DNA from: Lepidodermella squamata
Taxonomy: Eukaryota; Gastrotricha
Assembly (NCBI GenBank): GCA_047495785.1
Contig: JBLDXI010000032.1
Location: forward strand, 2,914,001-2,978,000
Direction of reading: 5' to 3'
Length of the DNA stretch: 64,000 nt
The position numbers and the translations under genes are program-made. How positions within the stretch are numbered: the first letter of the stretch is position 1; each line of letters opens with the position of its first letter. The notes under the pieces are model-generated. The model ran no database searches. It saw only the letters and a program-made list of their open reading frames with translations, and had not been told where the DNA came from. Shown one piece after another: positions 57,301 to 64,000 of the stretch.

Positions 57301-59772
57301 TAATTTTCCGGCTAAGATTTGAAGAAAGGAATGCGGCTATTGTTAAAAGTTCAGAGAAAGCCCCGGAAAAGGAGGAATCCGACGGCGATGTGGAAAAGGG
57401 ACATTTAGCCAGTAACAAAGTTTCGGATTTAGCTCCGTTGACTAAAAAGGTCCAGCGCCTCTATGAAGAGACGGCTGAAAAGCAATCGGTTAAACGAATG
57501 AGGCCTTTTTCAGCCCTATCGAAAACAAGCCGCGAGGTCAATTTATCCAAGGCCTCGTTGAGCTTCAAGGAAACACCTGGAAGAATTCCTGTTTATAAAG
57601 CGGTTTACTTTTTGTACTCGTCACCGATCGGGAAATACATCACTCACTCTGTGACCTTGGCCTTGTTCCTATTCCTATTTTCCTTTTTCATTCTGAACGG
57701 AATCCGTAGTCAGAAAGTTGATATTGTCGAGGTTTTGATCCTGTTTTGTTGCATCGTTTATTTCATGGAAAATTTGAGGCAGTTGTTCTCGCAAACTAAT
57801 CTGACGTTCGCCGAGAGATTGCAAGATTTTTTCTCCGATTTTTGGCTTACATCTGACGTCCTTTGCTTCTTGATCATCGTCCTATCCGTCGTTATTCGAT
57901 ACTACTCGCCGTCCAGTGAGTACGTATATTGTCATACTCTCTACGCCGTCGCCTGTGTTGGCTATTGGTTGAAGTCGCTGAGAATTTTTTTCGTCAGCGA
58001 AACCATGGGACCTAAAGTCTTCACCTTGTTCAAAATGGTTAGTTAATTTTTTAAAACTCCTCCTTAAAAAAATCAAATATTATTTCAGATTTTGGATGTG
58101 ATGTTTTTCCTCATAATTTACATGATCCTCAATTTCTCATTTTCGAGCCCGATTTATGCACTTTTGTATCCTGACCGAGAAATCAATCATCCTAGAGTGT
58201 TTTTCACCCTTCTTTTGGACATTACATATCAACGAATGTGTAAGTCTCGGAAATTGATATCCGATGGAAATGTTTATAATATGCTAAACTAAATTTAGGG
58301 AATATTTTCGCTGTCACAATGGACAACTCGCGAGCCATTATAGAAGGGACATGCCGTGCGAAACAACGAGAACTTAAAACGGACGCATCCCTGTTAAACA
58401 TGCTGACGTTCAGGGTGTTGGAAAATTTGTCCAACGGCAATGAAACGCAAAGCCAGGAGCTGGATTACGACCGAATAAATTCGACTGATTTTGAAGTTTC
58501 ACTCAACAACACTTTGAGCAGCATGTATGAAATCAACCCGTGCTCGAAAAGGAACGTCGTTGCCATCATCCTATACATGGTCTATTTGGTGTTGACTAAT
58601 ATCGTAAGTTGCTGAATCATCCGTGATCGGACTTGAAACCCAACGGCATCTTTTTCTGCCACCCTATATTGAAAAAATCCTGTAGGGTGACTACAACCCC
58701 AGGCTGTCTAAAAGGCATATCTCCGCGCTGGGAAATCGTATAAATTCGGGGAAAACGGATAAATGACCAGTGTCTCGTAGACTTGGTGATGAGCTAGGAG
58801 CCGTTTTTTGGGACTGTCACCAAACTGCACTAAAAGTCATCAAAATCGATTTTGCCCGAAGTATTACCTATGACCCAACTGAATGCATTTCTAGATGGAT
58901 CTCATAACGCTGATGAACTTTTTCTTTGAGAGCGGCTTCCTAGCTATCGCCGTTCTTGAAATAATCTTCCAGGTGTGACAACAGGTAAGGTCACGTGACA
59001 ACTTGACACTGGAATATCTCAATAACGGTGGATGATAAAAATGTGCGGTTTTCAGATTCTTAATCCCAGAATTTTTCTCTATCGGAAAAGCACGTGTCAA
59101 TAGGGAAAGAAAAATAATCATATTTTCCGAAAACATTCTGGGTTTTAATGGGCTTTAATGTTTTTTCCAGAGCTTGTTGAACATGCTAGTGGGCATGTTT
59201 TCGCACACAGTCAGCGAAACTCGGCTGACAGCGACGCGGCTTTGGCGGTTCAATATCTACCGATTTTTAACCGAATATTACTGCCGACCCGTCCTGCCCG
59301 GGCCTTTAATGGTTTTCGAACTCTTCTACCGATTCGGTCAAACTATCTATTGCCAAATTACCGGCGAAGTGATAGAAGATGATTCAGACCTAAGTAAAAG
59401 CTAGAATTTTCGCAGAATTTTTCTAAAAATTTCGATTTTCAGAGGAGGAGTTTGACGGGATCGATGACTACGACTATCGTCGGATGGAAATGTTCGAAAA
59501 AAGTGCCGTCGAGTTGCAGGCGACTAACGCGCTCGCAAACGGCGATTCTTCTCATCGCGAAATGAACGGCCGAGTGATGAGCAAGCTTAACAACGTTCAC
59601 GAAAGGTCATCTATTATAATTAAACCAGAAATCTTATTAAAATTTTTATTATAGATTGAATGCAAAGATGGAAGTACTTGAGTGCCGTGTCGGGGAAGCA
59701 GTCGAAAAAATTGTGGTTGACCGGTATCAAAAGGTTCGGCATCATATCGTCAATCCAAACTACCCTAATTAA
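54338..59772 (+). CDS. TRPM-type cation channel, tandem copy 3
   Basis: Ten exons: 54338-54358, 54417-54541, 54594-54981, 55032-55975, 56258-58037, 58089-58239, 58299-58603, 59171-59393, 59443-59605, 59655-59772; 4218 nt, 1405 aa. Exon 1 encodes MKSQKEE. SLOG region: TDCMCGRSFDWHLKHK, WFITSGSNIGIMGLVGDAVA, LNAGHSCFLLVDNG. Gln/Asn-rich insertion near 55260-55320. TM block from about 57650; S4-S5 ETMGPKVFTLFKM. Pore RMWNIFAVTMDNSRAIIEGTC, with one acidic residue of the DDS motif replaced by Asn. Post-S6 LLNMLVGMFSHTVSETRLTA, LWRFNIYRFLTEYYCRPVLP; C-terminal coiled coil. Two introns are unusually long for the locus, 282 nt (55976-56257) and 567 nt (58604-59170). Exon sizes at the 3' end match copy 2 exactly (151, 223 nt). 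Confidence 0.9.
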
Positions 59773-59998
59773 AACCCTGATTTTATTTGATTTGAATTTT
59801 AAATGAAAACGTGCGACTTCATTCAATGAGACGATATAGTTTATTCAAGCGTGAGCTGTTTTTTGTTTACCTTTTTTTATAGAGTGCGCGCCTGCAGGTC
59901 TCTCTCGCTTATGTGTAATCAAAAATAAATTAGTTCTAAAATGAGCCGTGAATATGCTGCAGCTTTTTTTCACATTAGGATATGCTTATAGTAAATAA
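59773..59998. other. Intergenic spacer after TRPM copy 3
   Basis: Contains AAAATAAATTAG near 59924-59935, a possible poly(A) signal for TRPM copy 3. No gene. Confidence 0.45.
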
Positions 59999-60843
59999 AT
60001 GAATGATAACATTCTGGTGCTGCTTTTTTTATGCTTGGTTCATTTAAATGCGACAACAGGTGATCTCGGAGCCTATGTTGTCCCTTTAGGTAGAATATAT
60101 ATATTTTCTAGAATTATTTCAAGAATTTTATACAATCAACAGAGTATGAGAATTACGACATCCATCAACCGAGTTCATCAACACCAAGCCAGGTATCCAA
60201 GTTTGGTCAAGTTAGGGCCAAAATAGGAGATCATGTCATGCCTTTGGGTAATTATTTTGCAAATTTCTGAAGCTCCGATCCAATTCAAATTTTTCGCAGA
60301 CTATGATCTTGAGCTGACGAGTTCAGCAAAACGTGAGCTTAATTACTGTCCTAACGGCAAAAATTACGAAATCATGCGGTTTTTTAAGCGGAATTGCAGA
60401 CGAGACAGCCCGATGATTCACAAAGACGCAGTTCATTGTCGAAATTTGCGTGGAAAAAAGCACGAACAATCAAACCAGGTTAGATTATCGTATTGTCGAA
60501 TTTTTCTATTAGGAATTTCTTTATTTTTTACAGCCGATTATGAGTATTACTATGATGTAATCATCGACGATACGACCACGACCTCCTTTCCACAGGTTGT
60601 CAAGCGAGTTGAAATTCAAACGAGTAAGTTTTTGGTTGAACTTCGACCTAACACCCAAACAATTTTTTCTCTTCAAAAGGTACTTCCCCCGTCCAGAATC
60701 GAGTGACAAATCCATTCGAGGGTGAAAGTCCCGATACAGGAAACGTTATTGGAATCATAATCGGCGTGCTGTCAGCAGTCATCATCATCTCGCTAGCTTT
60801 AGTAACTTTTTTCCAACTATATCCTCACAAACTTTGCTGCTGA
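59999..60843 (+). CDS. Small single-pass (type I) membrane protein, unknown family
   Basis: Best model: exons 59999-60059 (signal peptide NILVLLFLCLVHLNATT), 60112-60143, 60193-60247, then 60300 onward through a Cys-containing ectodomain (LNYCPNGKNYEIMRFFKRNC, DAVHCRNLRGKKH), an acidic/Tyr/Thr stretch (DYEYYYDVIIDDTTTTSFPQ) to a donor near 60623, and a last exon from about 60680 to TGA 60843. The last exon encodes a stalk and a clear TM helix (VIGIIIGVLSAVIIISLALV), with a tiny cytoplasmic tail ending LCC. A GTTAGA...TTTACAG segment (60479-60533) looks like an intron, but removing it breaks the frame, so that part of the model is unsettled. No domain recognised. Confidence 0.5.
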
Positions 60844-60959
60844 AATGAGCGAAAAATCACAAATTAAAAATGTCAATTTTCTTTGAATTTATTTGAATCT
60901 AAATTCAAGAGGCAGCTATAACTTGAAGAGTTTCAAACTGATTCTTTCGTCCCGAAATT

Positions 60960-63074
60960 TCATGTTTCCTTCCGCTCGGCGACAACCAGGAAAGCTTTCT
61001 GGCAGAAAAGCGTGCATTTAGCGACTAGCATTTTGAAACTTCTCGGCTTATTCTGCCAAACAACGCCGAATAGATACGCTGGAATGCCAGTCATAACCAT
61101 AAGGAAGCCCATGAAAGCTTCTTGCGGCTTCTCGTAGATCGGCACCAGCGTTATAGCGATGGTGAAGATGACGTAGATGATGGGAATTCCGAGCCAGACT
61201 TTGAACGGGCGCTTCAAGTCGGGTCGAGTGTATCGCATGACGATTAGGCCGAGGACAGACGCGCCGATGGCGATCCAAACGATGAAGCTGCAGTAGAGGA
61301 TGAGAATGCCAATGTCACTTGAAAAGGCGAGCATTAGGGCAGATAGCAGGCCCATGACTAGAACGGCGGGAATAGGAGTTTTACGGCTATAGGACACCAT
61401 GTTAAGGAGGATGGGCATGTGGCCCTCTCGAGCGCTAACGAAAAACAATCTGCGAAAATTGCGTAAAAATTAGAGAAAATTCATTCAAACATTTTGGAAT
61501 AAAAAGAAATTAAAAATTAATTAATTAAAAATTAAAAATTGAAAATTAAATACGAAAGGGTGTGCTACGAGTAAGAAATTAGTTATCAATATTTAAAAAG
61601 AAAATTAAGACGAGGACAATAAAGACAAGGACAAATAAGGTGGGACAAATTAGGTCCTGATCCTAACCTGACCATAACCATAAATTAACCCTAACCCTAA
61701 CCCTAACCCTAATCCTAACCCTGAGCCTAACCCTAGTCTGATCCTATCCATAGCCCTAGCCCTAATCCTACCTAACCACCTTAACCTAACCTAACCTAAC
61801 CTAATCCTGATCATATCCCTAACTCTAACCCTAACCCTAACCCTAACCCTAACAACAAACCCCAATAATATCATTTATATTTATTTTATTTTTCCTATTT
61901 GTCCCGTCTTAGTTGTCCCATTATAAAATCAAAAATTAATTAATTATCTTAATTACCTGGTCTTAGGTCTTATTTGTCCTATCTTAAATGTCCCGTCGTA
62001 TTTATCTTCGTCTTATTTTTCGATTAAAAATTAAAAATTACCTTGAGCTAGTGAACAGAACTCCGTTGACAGTTCCGAAGCAAGAAAGGGAGACAAAAAC
62101 CGGCATAATCCACCACATAACGCCGTAAAGCTGTTCGCCGAACATCAGGCCAACAGCTCGCGAAAATTTAATATCCTCAGGCGAGACAGTTGTCAAATAG
62201 GCGACATTGGTGAGGACATAGATGATGATGCAGCCAACCAAACTGATGCTGATCGCCTTGGTGAGGTTCTTCTGCGGCTCTTTCAGCTCTTCAATGACGA
62301 AATTGAGGAAATTCCAGCCGTTGTAGGCGAAAAGGCCTTCGTAAATCGCGAGGGAAATTTTAGTCGGGCTTGTTTTCTCGATGCCATCCCACGGGTTAAG
62401 GAAGTACTGGTAGTGGCCGAAGCAAAGTTGAACAATGCCGGTAATAATAATCAGAATAAGCGCTAGAACTTTGGCATAGGTGAAAATGTCCTGAATTCTA
62501 GCCGTCAATCGAATGCTCCAGCAATTGACAAAGGTAATGACCAAAATACAAGCTGCGGCTAGTAGCGTGATATGGATCTGAAGGTCTGCCGTCGTAATAT
62601 CTTTCTCGCAGGAGAAAAGCGGCCGAATAACGTATTGGGCGAATGTCAGCGAGACAATAGCGATTAGGCAAGGTCGGATGACAATGACTTCGACCCACAT
62701 TCGAAGAAAGGCGAGGAAAGGACCGAAAGCCTCCATAATATAGGCATAATCGGCCCCGGATCGGGTAATTGTCATGCCAAGCTCGGCGTAGCAGTAAGCG
62801 CCCAGCATTGAAATAAATCCGCAAAATGCCCATATTATCAAGCTTAGGCCAACACTTTCCGCATTCGTCAGAACACCGCCAGGGGTGATGAAAATTCCGG
62901 ATCCTATAATTTTTTATTTAAAAAAACCAGGTCAATTTTTTACAGCTTACCGATAATGCAGCCAACGATGACAGTGCAGCCGTTGATGAGGCCCAATTTA
63001 GGCTTTAAGGTGGCTGACTCTTCATTGCTCGACTTCTCGGCGGCCGCCTTTTCAGCGTCTTTATCCGCTGTCAT
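60960..63074 (-). CDS. SLC7/LAT-type amino-acid transporter
   Basis: Three exons, 63074-62951, 62903-62042 and 61449-60960; 1476 nt, 491 aa. The N-terminus is cytoplasmic and charged (MTADKDAEKAAAEKSSNEES). TM1 carries the family's unwound motif, G-C-I-I-G-S-G-I-F at the exon 1/2 junction, followed by TPGGVLTNAESVGLSLIIWA. About 12 TM helices follow, with YAELGMTITRSGADYAYIME, YEGLFAYNGWNFLN (TM6 region) and TSSR|LFFVSAREGHMP across the exon 2/3 junction. These are the hallmarks of light chains of heteromeric amino-acid transporters (LAT/AAT), which exchange neutral or other amino acids at the plasma membrane, usually with an SLC3 partner. Substrate cannot be decided. The second intron (592 bp) is repeat-filled. 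Confidence 0.92.
61450..62041. repeat. Repeat-rich intron with telomere-like repeats and fold-back flanks
   Basis: Within intron 2 of the transporter. 61680-61860 holds tandem CCCTAA (TTAGGG) units with variants (TCCTAA, CCTGAG) and a run of CCTAA (TTAGG) units at about 61783-61802. It is flanked by partly inverted blocks (61605-61650 and 61965-62015, sharing TAAGACGA and GGACAAATAAG) and ATTAAAAATTA-type AT repeats at 61495-61550 and 62022-62041. Confidence 0.8.
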
Positions 63075-64000
63075 TCAAATTGCGGTTTGTAAATAAAATC
63101 TGTTCACGTGATATACTGCATACAACAAATCCGGTTTTATATATATTGAAAGTGAGTGAAATTCCTCTTGATATATTACTTATCAATGTTCCAGCTTATA
63201 AAGAGATAAGAAATTCAGATTAATAATACTTTCTACTGTTATCTTTCGCCGGCGTCGCCTGAGTGAGAGTGGGTTTGAAGTCTCTAGGGAAATCTTTTTG
63301 CATTAAATTAAAACAATGCATTTCGCATAAGGACGTAAATAAATCTATAAGGGTATCAATCAACTCCAAGATTTTCTTGTCATAAAGCTCAACGTGAAGG
63401 TAATAAAACGTGAACTATCGACTATAATAGTGGTTGTGTAATTGATAGGCAACCTCATTTTTCATTATACTTATTTATGTGACCTAAATGATGCAATATT
63501 ATTTTGATATAAAACGTGATAGATGGAGTAGTTCGCACTTGAATTTGGCATGCAATTAAGCTATACACGCTCTACAAGGCGTTTGCCATTGATAAAATTT
63601 TTTTACAAACTTTTAAGGTCGTTGGGGTCATGCTTTTTCCTCTCATTTCGTTATTTTGTTTTATTTCGAACATAGCTCAACAAGTGATGGGAATTACACA
63701 CGAAGAAAGCATGAAGATGGATTAAAGTAAAAAACAGAATTTTCAATATAAACAATAGGTATTCTTGTGAAAATGTGAGTAAGTAATTAGGAATATTGAC
63801 TGTCAAATTTCTCGCCTGCGAAAGACAGCTATGTTTTAGTGCCCCAGCCAGACTGAGCGGTGTAAAACAATATTTATACAGCGGCGAAGTATTTTCGCTC
63901 CAAAATTACTCGCATTACTTGAAACCACGTGGCTTGGTTCTTTCTTGGAGAAGAGCTTGATGATATTGGACGGTTTTTCATTCAACTTTCCCAATGCAAG
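63075..64000. other. Upstream region of the transporter; no gene seen
   Basis: AT-rich, no supported coding frame on either strand. TATATATATTG near 63138-63148 lies about 65 bp upstream of the minus-strand start and could be a promoter element, but it is on an AT-rich background. Confidence 0.4.

Noticed and set aside
61680-61860. Chromosome end
   Set aside because: Coding exons of the same transporter gene lie on both sides and splice in frame, so the telomere-like tract is interstitial.
62498-62833. 111-aa minus-strand ORF within the transporter
   Set aside because: Out-of-frame shadow of the transporter exon 2.
1-64000. CRISPR array, rRNA or tRNA genes
   Set aside because: No direct-repeat/spacer pattern, no rRNA-like conserved blocks and no tRNA cloverleaf with an identifiable anticodon arm were found by eye; tRNAs would need a covariance-model scan to exclude.

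Overview
The window is animal nuclear DNA with many very short introns (mostly 45-70 nt, GT...AG with TTTCAG/TTTTAG acceptors), multi-exon membrane-protein genes and heavy mobile DNA. The compact introns, tandem TRPM channels, LDLa-repeat protein and two-domain LU/Ly6 GPI proteins fit a small-genome invertebrate (nematode-like or another compact ecdysozoan). I cannot fix the phylum from sequence alone. An intronic tract of TTAGGG/TTAGG-type repeats is not the TTAGGC expected at nematode telomeres, so the guess stays open.

Layout. 1-128 (-): N-terminal exon of a type II membrane protein running off the left edge. 599-2614 (-): secreted protein with 13 LDLa modules. 2.6-6.5 kb: non-coding with fold-back repeats. 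6.5-16.8 kb and 38.5-41.1 kb: three copies of a segmental duplication, each pairing a decayed transposon-like repeat with a two-domain LU/Ly6 GPI-anchored gene (7759, 14814, 39933), each broken by different later insertions; a dead LINE lies at 9.5-10.3 kb. 16799-35679: the most unusual region, a 9.4-kb multigene DNA transposon into which a second nearly identical copy has inserted. 36.2-38.1 kb: decayed DDE-type transposase. 41.1 kb: cysteine-peptidase fragment. 41.9-42.9 kb (-): membrane-anchored methyltransferase. 43.5-59.8 kb (+): three tandem TRPM-type channel genes, fully resolved into exons (1487, 1387 and 1405 aa). 60.0-60.8 kb (+): small single-pass membrane protein. 60.96-63.07 kb (-): SLC7/LAT-type amino-acid transporter. 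63.1-64 kb: no gene seen.

The transposon. Copy II is 24741-34168 (9428 bp), with 243/245-bp terminal inverted repeats starting CATGCTGTCGG. Copy I is the same element split in two (16799-24740 and 34171-35679) by copy II. Both show 2-bp target duplications: GT around copy I, AA around copy II. I resolved a nine-exon 731-aa transposase-like gene (+), a 126-aa basic protein (-), a 114-aa ORF (-), a 168-aa three-exon protein (+) and a 485-aa five-exon protein (-). All spliced models sum to whole codons and are open in both copies, except that copy II cuts exon 3 of copy I's 485-aa gene. I know of no described superfamily with this gene set, TIR and TSD; this is my candidate for the undescribed system.

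Host genes look like ordinary membrane and secretory functions; I see no operon-like relation among them beyond the TRPM and Ly6 tandem expansions.
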